64,000 bases of DNA from Methylobacillus methanolivorans. GTDB lineage: Bacteria > Pseudomonadota > Gammaproteobacteria > Burkholderiales > Methylophilaceae. The position numbers and the translations under genes were made by a program. This document shows, piece after piece, positions 1 to 7,963 of the stretch (position 1 is the first letter of the stretch; each line of letters opens with the position of its first letter). Location: assembly GCF_044751345.1 (NCBI RefSeq), contig NZ_JBIWXY010000002.1:536042-600041 (forward strand). The letters run 5' to 3'. Under the pieces are notes generated by a model that did not search any database, was not told the origin of the DNA, and worked only from the letters and a program-made list of their open reading frames with translations.

Positions 1-623
1 GCAGACATAAATTTGCTGGCCTTACCGAAGGCATCATTGGCAGATACCAGCGTTTCGCCTAGCTTGGATGAGGCATGCTCAAGATTGGCAAGGGTCTGGT
101 TCAGGCTTTGTACGTCAATACTTTGCATCACAGTGTTGGCTTGCTCGATGGTGGAGACACCGTGGTTGACGAATGCTTCTACCTTGTCCACCAACTGCGG
201 CACGCGTTCGGAAATGCGGTCTATGAGCGATGGGCGCATAGTAATGAGCGAGCCAGGGGCCAGCTGCTCGCCCGTGTCATTCAGGTCGTTGAGGTCAATA
301 TAGGCAAGCCCTGTTACGCCTTGCGCGCGCAGTTCTGCATAGGCATCCTTGGTCAGGTGCAGTTTCTCATCGACGCGAATGGTGATCTCGATAGAGGATT
401 GCGAGTTTGGGTCAAGCGATATATCCGAGACCTTGCCGACATTGACGCCACGGAATTTCACTGAGGCTTCCTGGCTAAGGCCGGTCACTGGTTGTTTCGA
501 GATGATCTTGTATTCCGTGAATGCCTGGCGCGTGCCACTCATCCACCAGAATGCAAAGGCGAGAATGCCGATCAGGATGAGGGTAACAATGCCAACGGCA
601 AGGGCGTGAGCGCGATTTTCCAT
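1..623 (-). CDS. mlaD: MCE-domain substrate-binding protein of a Mla-type lipid ABC transporter (partial, runs off left edge)
   Basis: Reading leftwards from ATG at 623, 207 codons are open to the window edge; the C-terminus is missing. The protein starts with a short cytoplasmic stretch (MENRAHALAVG), one membrane anchor (about residues 9-28), then an MCE domain with the typical segments KFRGVNVGKV and YAELRAQGVTGLAYIDL. After the MCE domain comes helical sequence (SLIDRISERVPQLVDKV and onward). MCE proteins of this family form periplasmic rings that pass phospholipids between the membranes. It lies 3 bases after the ATPase gene and is the third gene of the permease-ATPase-MCE operon. The symbol rests on operon position; a PqiB/YebT-type role is less likely because only one MCE domain is visible. 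Family call certain, exact subfamily less so. Confidence 0.85.
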   Translation of the reverse strand, partial: MENRAHALAVGIVTLILIGILAFAFWWMSGTRQAFTEYKIISKQPVTGLSQEASVKFRGVNVGKVSDISLDPNSQSSIEITIRVDEKLHLTKDAYAELRAQGVTGLAYIDLNDLNDTGEQLAPGSLITMRPSLIDRISERVPQLVDKVEAFVNHGVSTIEQANTVMQSIDVQSLNQTLANLEHASSKLGETLVSANDAFGKASKFMS

Positions 624-626
624 AAA

Positions 627-1412
627 TTATCCAGTTCTCTCCAGGCGAATGCGTACACCTTGGAAAAAGTGTTGCACAAAGGGATGGTCAATATTACCCA
701 GCTCGCGTAGGCCGCAATTGGCGACGATGCGTTTGTCGGCGAGCACGGCAACCTTGTCGGTGAGTGATACCAAGGTGTCCAGGTCGTGCGTGACGAAGAT
801 CACCGTCAAGCCCAGGGCATGTTTGATGCTCTTGATCAATTCGACGAATTTTTCGCTGCGGTCCGGGTCCAGCCCCGCGGTTGGCTCATCCAGCAGCAAT
901 AGCTCGGGTTCTAGCGCTAATGCACGAGCCAGGGCGACACGCTTGATCATGCCGCCGGATAGCTGCGAAGGCAACCTTGAGCCAGTATCCAGCTCCAGTT
1001 CTACCAATGATAGTTTGTGCAGTACCAATTGATGAATGGTGGCTTCGTCGAATTGCCTGAGCTCCCGCAGCGGAAAAGCAATGTTGTCATATACGCTCAA
1101 GGCAGAAAACAGTGCGCCTTGTTGAAACAGCATGCCGAGTCGGTTCATCAGGCGTTGTTGCGGGACGCGATCCATCGCATGCAGGTTTTTGCCAAAAAGC
1201 AGCACCTCACCTTTGGTCGGGCGTGTCAGGCCGACGATGTGTCTGAGCAGCGTGGTCTTGCCGCTGCCTGAGCCGCCTACTAGCGAGACGATTTCGCCTG
1301 CGTTGATGGTCAAGTCTAGATCCTGGTGCACTACATTACTGCCAAATACGGTCCAGACCTTCTTGATTTCACAGATTGGATGCGCCTGTTTTTCTGTCAT
1401 ATGCTCTGCCAT
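627..1412 (-). CDS. mlaF: ABC transporter ATP-binding protein, MlaF-like
   Basis: A 261-residue cytoplasmic ATPase. Walker A is GGSGSGKT (residues 46-53), the ABC signature is LSGGMIKRVALARAL and Walker B is LLLLDEPTAGLDP, followed by the switch His in FVTHDL. The signature with GM after SGG is typical of the MlaF/Ttg2A lipid-transport branch. It would power phospholipid (or another hydrophobic substrate) movement through the permease encoded just upstream (6-base gap) in partnership with the MCE protein just downstream. A second Met four codons in (MTEKQAH) could also be the start. Confidence 0.9.
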   Translation of the reverse strand: MAEHMTEKQAHPICEIKKVWTVFGSNVVHQDLDLTINAGEIVSLVGGSGSGKTTLLRHIVGLTRPTKGEVLLFGKNLHAMDRVPQQRLMNRLGMLFQQGALFSALSVYDNIAFPLRELRQFDEATIHQLVLHKLSLVELELDTGSRLPSQLSGGMIKRVALARALALEPELLLLDEPTAGLDPDRSEKFVELIKSIKHALGLTVIFVTHDLDTLVSLTDKVAVLADKRIVANCGLRELGNIDHPFVQHFFQGVRIRLERTG

Positions 1413-1418
1413 GGGTGC

Positions 1419-2537
1419 TTATACCCCGATGCCGCTGGTGAGAATGGCAAAAGCGGCGTCGATCAGGATGACGCAGGTGATCGCAGTGACGACTGAACTG
1501 GTGGTGCTTCGGCTCAAGCTTTCGGTATTGGGCTTGATGCGCAGGCCGAAGTGGCAGGCCATGACGGCCACGATAAAGCCGAACATGAAGCCCTTGATGA
1601 TACTGAGCGTGATGTTGACCGGTTGCACTACCGCTGCCAGATAGTCGAAGAAAAAGCGGAATCCAAGGCCTAGCTCAAGGTTGGCAGAGAGAGCACCGCC
1701 AAATAAGGCCCAGCACGAAGTCCATATTACCAGGAATGGCGCGATGAAAGTGAGCCCTAGCACTTTGGGCAGCACCACGCGCAGAATGCGGGAAATGCCC
1801 ATGGTGGCCAGTGCATCAATCTCCTCGGTAACGCGCATGACGCCGATTTGCGCCGCCATGGCAGAGCCAGAGCGCCCTGCGATCAATACCGCCATAAGGA
1901 TAGGCCCTAATTCGCGAATGACGGCTAGCCCGAGAATATTGACGATGAAGATGTCTGCGCCAAAGGTGCGTAGCTGGGTTGCCATCAGGTAACTCATGGC
2001 AATCCCGATCATGAACCCAAGCAGCGCGGTGACGGGTAAAGCGGTCACACCGCTTTTGTAAATATTGGCGCTGAACTCGCGCCAAGGGAAATCCTGCGGA
2101 CGGCGAAAGAGGTAGCCTAACTCCAATATCAACAGCCCGACTAACTTGACGAAATCGACGATATGGCTGGAGAGGAACATCGTCAGTTTGCCGGCTCCGG
2201 CAATCAGTCTAAGCCAGTCAAAGCGTGGTGGCTTGTGATCATCCTTGGCCTCAATGCTGGCCAAAGTATCAAATAAGGTAGCTTGTTCTTCAGTTAGCGT
2301 AACGCGGTTTTCCAGTTGGCCCTGCCAACCATTCCATAAGACTGCTGCACCAGCGGTATCCAGCTGTTCGACCTGGGTCAGGTCCCACTGCATCTTGGCA
2401 TCGGCAAAGTATGGTTTGAGCGCCCGACGCAACTGGGCGAAGTCATTATCCAGGTCGCGCAAGGACCATTGACCATGCAGGGCAATGCGTTTTGCGCCCT
2501 GGGGAGTTTGCTCTACCTGAAAACTTGCTGCAGCCAT
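1419..2537 (-). CDS. mlaE: MlaE-family permease with fused N-terminal STAS (MlaB-like) domain
   Basis: 372 residues in two parts. Residues about 1-95 form a STAS-like domain (WDLTQVEQLDTAGAAVLW), which in E. coli is the separate MlaB protein. Residues about 115-372 are the MlaE/DUF140 permease with several membrane helices and the conserved segments ELGPILMAVLIAGRSGSAMAAQIG and TEEIDALATMGI. It is the first gene of the minus-strand operon, so it sets up the inner-membrane channel and also carries the regulator of the ATPase. STAS-permease fusions are known in the DUF140 family. Substrate (phospholipid versus toluene or other hydrophobic compound) cannot be read from sequence. Confidence 0.88.
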   Translation of the reverse strand: MAAASFQVEQTPQGAKRIALHGQWSLRDLDNDFAQLRRALKPYFADAKMQWDLTQVEQLDTAGAAVLWNGWQGQLENRVTLTEEQATLFDTLASIEAKDDHKPPRFDWLRLIAGAGKLTMFLSSHIVDFVKLVGLLILELGYLFRRPQDFPWREFSANIYKSGVTALPVTALLGFMIGIAMSYLMATQLRTFGADIFIVNILGLAVIRELGPILMAVLIAGRSGSAMAAQIGVMRVTEEIDALATMGISRILRVVLPKVLGLTFIAPFLVIWTSCWALFGGALSANLELGLGFRFFFDYLAAVVQPVNITLSIIKGFMFGFIVAVMACHFGLRIKPNTESLSRSTTSSVVTAITCVILIDAAFAILTSGIGV

Positions 2538-2666
2538 AGCATCCTTTGGTGATTGTGGAGCCAGTCATGTCATGAGGTTCCAGCCAGAAGGCTGGTATCG
2601 CATCGGCAGATGGATGCCGCCGATGCGCTCTTTATAACATGGGTAATGGCAGATGAAACTTGCTAT

Positions 2667-3215
2667 TTATATTTTGCCGTCCAGGCCCATCTGGAAATAT
2701 TTGTGGACGATTTTTTCCTGGTTTTCCAATAGCCAGTCGATATCCGGCTTGTTGCTCATCGCCTTGTGGATGGCATTGGCAGTCGCCTTGCGGTGGATAT
2801 CAAACAGGATCTTGTGATCCAGGTTATCTTGTTCGGCCACGATAGGGTTGAGCCAGACCGAGACGATGATGCCGAGGTCATTGGCTTTTTCCTTAGGGAT
2901 GTCGCCATTACGCACCGCATCCAGCACGCCATTGGCGATCGCGGCTTGCACGGTGCCCATGAGGATGTTGGTATAACGCTCATTCTTGACGGTGACCTTG
3001 CTCACCATGATGGTGGCAGGGCGGACCATAATGTCGGTGTTGAGGATGGCAAGTACACGGGAGTGGCCTTTCACTTGGTCGCCGAGCAATGTGCCGAAAG
3101 CCGTCCCCATAGGGCCATCCATCTCGCCGATGATGACTTCAGGCTCTGCTGCCGTGCCAGGAGGGCCTCCTGCTACCAGGGCCTCGCCGACGCGCATGAA
3201 AATCTTGTCACTCAC
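2667..3215 (-). CDS. Formaldehyde-activating enzyme (Fae) homologue lacking the catalytic His
   Basis: 182 residues, GTG start, with an AAGGAG site 6 bases upstream. The start VGEALVAGG, the block VIIGEMDGPMGTAF, TIMVSKVTVKN and the C-terminal LDHKILFDIHRKATANAIHKA match Fae, which condenses formaldehyde with tetrahydromethanopterin in methylotrophs. Canonical Fae (M. extorquens) has His22 in the run VAHIDLIIG as the proposed general acid. Aligned through the IIG block, this protein has Glu24 there (AAEPEVIIG) and two extra residues before it. That fits a Fae paralogue (Fae2/Fae3 type) more than the main enzyme, so a different reaction or a formaldehyde sensor/carrier role is possible. It has its own promoter region and is not coupled to the neighbours. 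Confidence 0.85.
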   Translation of the reverse strand: MSDKIFMRVGEALVAGGPPGTAAEPEVIIGEMDGPMGTAFGTLLGDQVKGHSRVLAILNTDIMVRPATIMVSKVTVKNERYTNILMGTVQAAIANGVLDAVRNGDIPKEKANDLGIIVSVWLNPIVAEQDNLDHKILFDIHRKATANAIHKAMSNKPDIDWLLENQEKIVHKYFQMGLDGKI

Positions 3216-3374
3216 TTGTTTCTCCTTGCTGATGAAATGAAATAGATAACGAAAATAATGGATCAGTTACTTTTAACTGAAATCCGCGCTAATTGCAAAA
3301 ATGCTGGCAGACCACTCAATGACAACAGCGGCAGGCTATAATTTCCCGGCTTACTATTTTTAAAGGCAAAACCC

Positions 3375-3794
3375 ATGAAAAGTTACCGTAAAGAGCTGTG
3401 GTTCAATGCGCCTTCGCGCGTGGCATTTATCAACATTACGCACGAAGTCGAGGCCTGTTTGCGCGAGAGCGGTGTCAGGGAAGGGATGGTGTTGGTGAAT
3501 GCCATGCACATTACTGCCAGCGTCTTTATCAATGACGATGAATCCGGTTTGCATCATGACTACCGCGAGTGGCTGGAGCGCCTTGCACCGCATGAGCCTA
3601 TTCGCAATTATCGCCACAATGATACTGGCGAAGATAATGCCGATGCGCATATGAAGCGCCAGGTGATGGGACGTGAAGTGGTCGTAGCGGTGACTGACGG
3701 GCAATTGGACTTTGGCCCGTGGGAACAGATTTTTTACGGTGAGTTCGATGGGCGGCGCAACAAGCGCGTCCTGGTTAAGATTATTGGTGAGTAA
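3375..3794 (+). CDS. yjbQ: YjbQ family protein (secondary thiamine-phosphate synthase enzyme, UPF0047)
   Basis: 139 residues, the usual family length. Typical segments are HITASVFINDDESGLHHD and HMKRQVMGREVVVAVTDGQLDFGPWEQIFYGEFDG, with the conserved His residues and the GPWEQIF.EFDG motif near the C-terminus. Members show weak thiamine phosphate synthase activity; the physiological role is unsettled. The start ATG follows an AAAGG site. It ends 3 bases before the KefF-like gene and may be co-transcribed with it. Confidence 0.9.
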   Translation: MKSYRKELWFNAPSRVAFINITHEVEACLRESGVREGMVLVNAMHITASVFINDDESGLHHDYREWLERLAPHEPIRNYRHNDTGEDNADAHMKRQVMGREVVVAVTDGQLDFGPWEQIFYGEFDGRRNKRVLVKIIGE

Positions 3795-3797
3795 GCT

Positions 3798-4415
3798 TTG
3801 AAGCAGCGTGTGCTGGTAATCGTGGCGCATCCTGCGCTGGAAAGCTCTCGCGTCAATCGCGCTTTACTGGAGTCGGCGCGGCAATGTGATGGCGTTGAAG
3901 TGCATGATCTTTATGCACGCTATCCAGAGCAGATGATCGATGTGCGGCACGAGCAGGCTCTGGTCGATGCGCACGATGTGTTGGTGTTTCAGCATCCGAT
4001 GTATTGGTATTCTTGCCCAGCCTTGCTCAAGAGCTGGTTCGACTCTGTGCTGAGTTATGGCTGGGCATATGGCGATAATGCCACCAGGCTGACAGGAAAG
4101 GCCTGGGTGCAGGCGGTTTCCACTGGCGGTTCGGAAATTGTTTATCAGAGGCGTGGATACAATTGTTTTTCTATCGCTGAGTTGTTGCGACCATTCGAGC
4201 AGACGGCACGGTTATGCAACATGCGCTATCTACAGCCATTCCTTACTCAGGCGGCAGATACTTTGAGCGATGAGGCTTTGCATGAGCATGCTGCTCATTA
4301 TGCGGCATGGTTGATGCAACTTACCGAGGGGAACGGGCCGCCGCAGGTTGATAGCCTCCAGATGGAGCAGGCTGAATATTTGGTAGCTGCCAATCCGACG
4401 TTAGAGACATCCTGA
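3798..4415 (+). CDS. kefF: KefF-like NAD(P)H quinone oxidoreductase, ancillary subunit of a K+ efflux system
   Basis: 205 residues with the flavodoxin-like fold of the NQO/KefF family: RVLVIVAHPALESSRVNRAL at the N-terminus, FQHPMYWYSCPALLKSWFDSVLSYGWAYG in the middle and AVSTGG after it, which bind FMN/FAD. KefF proteins sit on the cytosolic side of KefC and are needed for full efflux activity and response to electrophiles. The following gene is a KefB/C-type antiporter whose ATG overlaps this stop (TGATG), so the two are translationally coupled. The chosen start is TTG at 3798, the only one giving a complete N-terminal strand. Glutathione dependence is inferred. Confidence 0.82.
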   Translation: MKQRVLVIVAHPALESSRVNRALLESARQCDGVEVHDLYARYPEQMIDVRHEQALVDAHDVLVFQHPMYWYSCPALLKSWFDSVLSYGWAYGDNATRLTGKAWVQAVSTGGSEIVYQRRGYNCFSIAELLRPFEQTARLCNMRYLQPFLTQAADTLSDEALHEHAAHYAAWLMQLTEGNGPPQVDSLQMEQAEYLVAANPTLETS

Positions 4416-6253
4416 TGACTGAAGTACATATTCCCTCCTTGTTGCTCGAAAGCGCCATCTATCTTGGTGCTGCCGTGCTGGCTGTGCCTGTTTTTCGGCG
4501 CATCGGGCTTGGCTCGGTGCTGGGCTACCTGTTTGCTGGCATCGTGATCGGCCCTTGGGGCTTGTCTTTGGTGGCAGATACCGAGTCGGTCATGCATTTT
4601 TCCGAATTTGGCGTGGTCATGATGTTGTTCTTGATCGGTCTGGAGATCGAGCCGGATAAGTTGATGACATTGCGCATGCCGATTTTTGGTATGGGTGGCT
4701 TGCAGGTCGTGATTACCGCAGCGCTGGTGTATGCCGCTGGCATCGCTTTCGGATTGGAGTGGCGCTTGTCGTTGGTGGTCGGTATGGGGGTAGCCATGTC
4801 GTCAACAGCGATTGCCATGCAGATGCTTGCTGAACAGGGGGCATTGAATCGTCCGTCCGGACGCTCTGCGTTCTCGGTGCTGTTATTCCAGGATCTTGCC
4901 GTTATTCCTATCATGATCCTGTTATTGGTGATCGCACCGGGCGCTCACACTGCGCATGGCGTGCACATGGACTGGCTCGCCATTCTCAAGGCGGTATCCT
5001 TGGTTGTGCTGCTTGTGCTGGGTGGGCAATACCTGCTGCGGCCAGTGTTGCGGTATGTCGCCAACACAGGCTTGCGCGAGATTTTCATTGCCTTCGCCTT
5101 GTTCTTGATCATCGGCGTTTCCATCCTTATGACGCTGGTTGGCCTCTCCATGGCCTTGGGCGCTTTTATTGCGGGCGTCTTGCTGGCGGATTCCGAGTAC
5201 CGGCAAGAGCTGGAATTGGATATTGAGCCTTTCAAGGGACTGCTATTAGGGTTGTTCTTTATTTCGGTGGGTATGTCCGTCAACCTTGATTTGGTGTTGC
5301 AGCAGCCGGGGTTGGTGATTGGTTTGGCGCTGGGGTTTGTGCTTTTCAAGCTGCTGTTGCTGTTCGGTCTTGCCAAGGCATTCAAGCTGGATAATGCGGG
5401 AGGGCTGATGTTCGCCGTGACTTTGTCGCAGATCGGCGAGTTTGCCTTTGTGATCTTTGGCGCGGCACTGGATGCCAAGGTGATTCGTTATGAACACGGT
5501 GCATTGCTGAATTCAGTAGTGGCGGTATCTATGGTCACCACTCCTTTGCTGTTGCTGGGCATTCATGCGGTGTATCGACGCCGTTTGCAGCAGCGACGCA
5601 AGGATGGGCGACATGACGAGTTTGACCAGGAACGTCCAGTCATTGTGGCGGGTTTTGGTCGTGTGGGGCAGGTGATTACCCGGCTGTTGACCAGTGTTGG
5701 CGTAGAGCCTACCGTGATTGAGCATGACCCTAACCAGATCGAGTTGATGCGTGGTTTTGGCTATCGAGCATATTACGGCGACATTACGCGGCCTGATGTC
5801 TTGAGGGCTGCAGGCATTGCGCACGCAAAATTGTTGATATTGGCAATAGATGACGCGGAAGAGGCCTTGGAGACTGCACGTTATGTGCGCGAATACTATC
5901 CTGATGTGAAAATCCTGGCGCGTGCACGTAACCGGACCTATGCCTTCGATTATATGGATCTTGGCATTGATTGCGTGCGGGAGACCTTCCTGAGTGCCGT
6001 GCACCTGGGGGAAAAGGCATTGCGGGAAATGGGCTACTCACCGTTCGATGCCTATGGCAAGGCTTGGCGCTTCCGTCAGGGTGATGAAAAGATGATGCGG
6101 GATGTGCATCCCATCCACACCGATATGCAACAGGTGGTGTCCTACACCGTGCGTGCGCGACAAGATTTGCAGCGTACCTTGATGCGTGAAACCGAGGAGG
6201 CTGCTGCAAATCCTGGGCACAATGCCTGGGAAGGCCAGAACACATCCAGTTAG
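4415..6253 (+). CDS. kefC: KefB/KefC-type K+/H+ antiporter with C-terminal RCK (TrkA-N) domain
   Basis: 612 residues. The first ~390 form the CPA2 antiporter domain with about 12 membrane segments (LGYLFAGIVIGPWGLSL, EFGVVMMLFLIGLEIEP, the FQDLAVIPI motif, LGAFIAGVLLADSEYR). After a basic linker comes a Rossmann RCK domain (VIVAGFGRVGQVITRLL, GDITRPDVLRAAGI) that in Kef proteins binds nucleotide and glutathione or its adducts. It expels K+ and acidifies the cytoplasm when electrophiles such as methylglyoxal accumulate, a plausible need in a formaldehyde-producing methylotroph. It is coupled to the KefF-like gene by a 1-base overlap. Confidence 0.9.
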   Translation: MTEVHIPSLLLESAIYLGAAVLAVPVFRRIGLGSVLGYLFAGIVIGPWGLSLVADTESVMHFSEFGVVMMLFLIGLEIEPDKLMTLRMPIFGMGGLQVVITAALVYAAGIAFGLEWRLSLVVGMGVAMSSTAIAMQMLAEQGALNRPSGRSAFSVLLFQDLAVIPIMILLLVIAPGAHTAHGVHMDWLAILKAVSLVVLLVLGGQYLLRPVLRYVANTGLREIFIAFALFLIIGVSILMTLVGLSMALGAFIAGVLLADSEYRQELELDIEPFKGLLLGLFFISVGMSVNLDLVLQQPGLVIGLALGFVLFKLLLLFGLAKAFKLDNAGGLMFAVTLSQIGEFAFVIFGAALDAKVIRYEHGALLNSVVAVSMVTTPLLLLGIHAVYRRRLQQRRKDGRHDEFDQERPVIVAGFGRVGQVITRLLTSVGVEPTVIEHDPNQIELMRGFGYRAYYGDITRPDVLRAAGIAHAKLLILAIDDAEEALETARYVREYYPDVKILARARNRTYAFDYMDLGIDCVRETFLSAVHLGEKALREMGYSPFDAYGKAWRFRQGDEKMMRDVHPIHTDMQQVVSYTVRARQDLQRTLMRETEEAAANPGHNAWEGQNTSS

Positions 6254-6261
6254 TGATTGCG

Positions 6262-6294
6262 CCCACCTTTAGGTGGGGGGAGCTATCGCTAGCT
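6262..6294. terminator. Two adjacent hairpins between convergent genes
   Basis: A CCCACC/GGTGGG stem with TTTA loop (6262-6277) is followed by AGCTA/TAGCT with TCGC loop (6281-6294). They sit between the ends of the antiporter gene (plus) and the CBS gene (minus), whose stop lies inside the second hairpin. Neither has a T-run, so function as an intrinsic terminator is uncertain; they may stabilise 3' ends. Confidence 0.4.
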
Positions 6295-6717
6295 CTGGAT
6301 ATAACTTTCCAATTGTTTGATCAGGAACTCTTGATAAGCGATGGTTTCCTTCACCAGATCGCCGATGGAGAGCAGCCCGATCAATTGATCATGTTCCAAT
6401 ACCGGCAAATGGCGAATGCGTTTGCCGGACATCAGGTTCATGCAGTGGTCAACCGTATCATCCGGACTGACCGTGATCAGTTGTACTGACATGATGTCGC
6501 CTACTGTCGTGGTCTTGGACGTTTTACCCTTGATGACTACCTCACGCGCGTAATCGCGCTCGGAAAAGATACCTACCATCTTGTCACGCTGCATGACGAC
6601 TAATGCGCCGATATGATGCTCGGCCATGAGTAGCAAGGCGTCATAGACCAGGCTCTCTGGTGATACTGAATAAATGGTGCTGCCTTTGGTTTCCAGAACT
6701 TGCCTCACGGTTTTCAT
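6289..6717 (-). CDS. Tandem CBS-domain protein
   Basis: 142 residues made almost wholly of two CBS motifs: residues about 10-60 (VYDALLLMAEHHIGALVVMQRDKMVGIFSERDYAREVV) and about 75-130 (DTVDHCMNLMSGKRIRHLPVLEHDQLIGLLSIGDLV). Such stand-alone pairs bind adenosyl nucleotides and act as energy or redox sensors; the partner is unknown. Its gene is single, converging on the antiporter gene. A start at ATG 6717 fits family length. Confidence 0.88.
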   Translation of the reverse strand: MKTVRQVLETKGSTIYSVSPESLVYDALLLMAEHHIGALVVMQRDKMVGIFSERDYAREVVIKGKTSKTTTVGDIMSVQLITVSPDDTVDHCMNLMSGKRIRHLPVLEHDQLIGLLSIGDLVKETIAYQEFLIKQLESYIQS

Positions 6718-6861
6718 GTTGGCTCCTCCTTCGTTTTCTTATTGGCGTGGGATCAATATACACCTTATTGAAGCGGGGTTAAATGGTTGAGCGAGCAACA
6801 GAATGTCAGCTCAGACATTCTGTTGATTTGGTATGAAAATTCTGAATAAGACAGGATGCGA

Positions 6862-6889
6862 TTGACATAATTAGCTGGCTAATTATAAT
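6862..6889 (+). promoter_or_regulatory. Sigma-70 promoter containing an 8-2-8 palindrome, likely MarR autoregulatory operator
   Basis: A perfect TTGACA (6862-6867) and a perfect TATAAT (6884-6889) are 16 bases apart. The spacer plus the first two bases of the -10 form the inverted repeat TAATTAGC-TG-GCTAATTA (6868-6885). A dimeric repressor bound there would block RNA polymerase. The downstream gene encodes a MarR protein, the usual self-repressing arrangement. The predicted transcript would begin within a few bases of the ATG at 6900. Confidence 0.75.
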
Positions 6890-6899
6890 TCGACTAATC

Positions 6900-7412
6900 A
6901 TGTTGCAACTTAGAGACCTCCCCAGCAAAGCGGTGCTTGATAAATTTTCTGCACGTTATCCAGAAGCGGATGTCAGTGCAGTATCGTCCTTTTTGCATTT
7001 GTTAAGAGTGGCTAGTGATCTTTCACTGGCTTTGGATGCTTGCCTTAGTCAGCATGGTTTGCTGCAAGGGCGCTGGTGGGTGCTCATCTTGCTCATGCGC
7101 GAAGATCAGGGAGTTTCATTGCCTTCGGTACTGGCGGAAAAAGCGGGAGTGAGCCGTGCCACCATGACTGGCTTGCTCGATGGTCTGGAGCGCGATAGCC
7201 TGGTTGAACGTATTTTTGATACGGATGATCGCAGGCGGGTCTCGATACGTTTGACTGCGCAAGGGCAGGAGAAGTTGGATCAAGTCATGCCGGATTATTA
7301 CACGCGCCTACGGCATTGTATGTCTGGCGTGACTGAGGCAGAGCGAGCAGTGCTTAACGACATTCTGCACAAGTTAAATGTCGGTATGGCGGCGTTTGAT
7401 GTTGCCAAATAG
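6900..7412 (+). CDS. MarR-family transcriptional regulator
   Basis: 170 residues. The winged helix lies at about residues 75-130 (LPSVLAEKAGVSRATMTGLLDGLERDSLVERIFDTDDRRRVSIRLTAQG), with the recognition helix SRATMTGLLDGLE and the wing DTDDRRR typical of MarR. A long N-terminal helix dimerises. The promoter -10 ends 10 bases before the ATG and there is no Shine-Dalgarno site, so this message may be leaderless; a downstream start is possible. The small secreted protein and its paralogue encoded just after it may be its targets or operon partners. Confidence 0.9.
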   Translation: MLQLRDLPSKAVLDKFSARYPEADVSAVSSFLHLLRVASDLSLALDACLSQHGLLQGRWWVLILLMREDQGVSLPSVLAEKAGVSRATMTGLLDGLERDSLVERIFDTDDRRRVSIRLTAQGQEKLDQVMPDYYTRLRHCMSGVTEAERAVLNDILHKLNVGMAAFDVAK

Positions 7413-7471
7413 TGCAACAGCGTTAGTGTAAGTGTATTTATATCAATATTTTTCAAGAGAGGAGCACCATC

Positions 7472-7939
7472 ATGAAGATCAGCAAGGTGATAGTGGCAGT
7501 GGTATTGCTGGCGTTGGTTAGTGTCGCTGCGGTTGCGGTGTATCAATGTAATGCCAAGCCTAACGAGGAAGAGGCCAAGGCCATCGTCAATAAGCTTAAT
7601 AGCGCATGGGATGAGGCATTTGCCCAAGCTTCTGCCGGTACCTTGGCGACTTATTACGATGCCAATGGCAGCTTGCTGCCTGCCGGTGGTGAGCAAGTAA
7701 CAGGGGGCAAGGCGATTGCTGATTTCTGGTCTGGCTTGTTTGCAAAGGGATTTGCTGAGCACCAGATCACCAATGTCGAAACTGGTATTGTGGGTAACAC
7801 CTTGTACCAGCGTGGCAAGTGGAGTGCGGTGCTTAAGAGTGCAGACAGCGAGCCACAACAATTCAGCGGCAACTTGCATATCCTCTACAAAAAGCAGGAT
7901 GACGGTAGCTGGAAAATCCTCACGCATACCTGGAATTAA
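7472..7939 (+). CDS. Secreted or membrane-anchored SnoaL/DUF4440-like (NTF2-fold) protein
   Basis: 155 residues. An N-terminal hydrophobic segment (KVIVAVVLLALVSVAAVAVY) acts as signal peptide or anchor; the following Cys is not in a good lipobox. The rest is an NTF2-like domain of the DUF4440/SgcJ-EcaC type: LNSAWDEAFAQ, YYDANGSLLPAGGEQVTGGKAIADFW, and the end LHILYKKQDDGSWKILTHTWN. RBS GAGAGGAG lies upstream. The next gene encodes a close paralogue without the signal segment, so the same fold is made for two compartments. Ligand or reaction unknown. Confidence 0.8.
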   Translation: MKISKVIVAVVLLALVSVAAVAVYQCNAKPNEEEAKAIVNKLNSAWDEAFAQASAGTLATYYDANGSLLPAGGEQVTGGKAIADFWSGLFAKGFAEHQITNVETGIVGNTLYQRGKWSAVLKSADSEPQQFSGNLHILYKKQDDGSWKILTHTWN

Positions 7940-7963
7940 TTTTTAGACTACAAAGGAAGCACG

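Noticed and set aside
2584..2634. Hairpins between the Fae homologue and the Mla operon (GCATCGGC/GCCGATGC)
   Set aside because: Stem is real but there is no T-run on the minus strand; terminator or regulatory role undecided.
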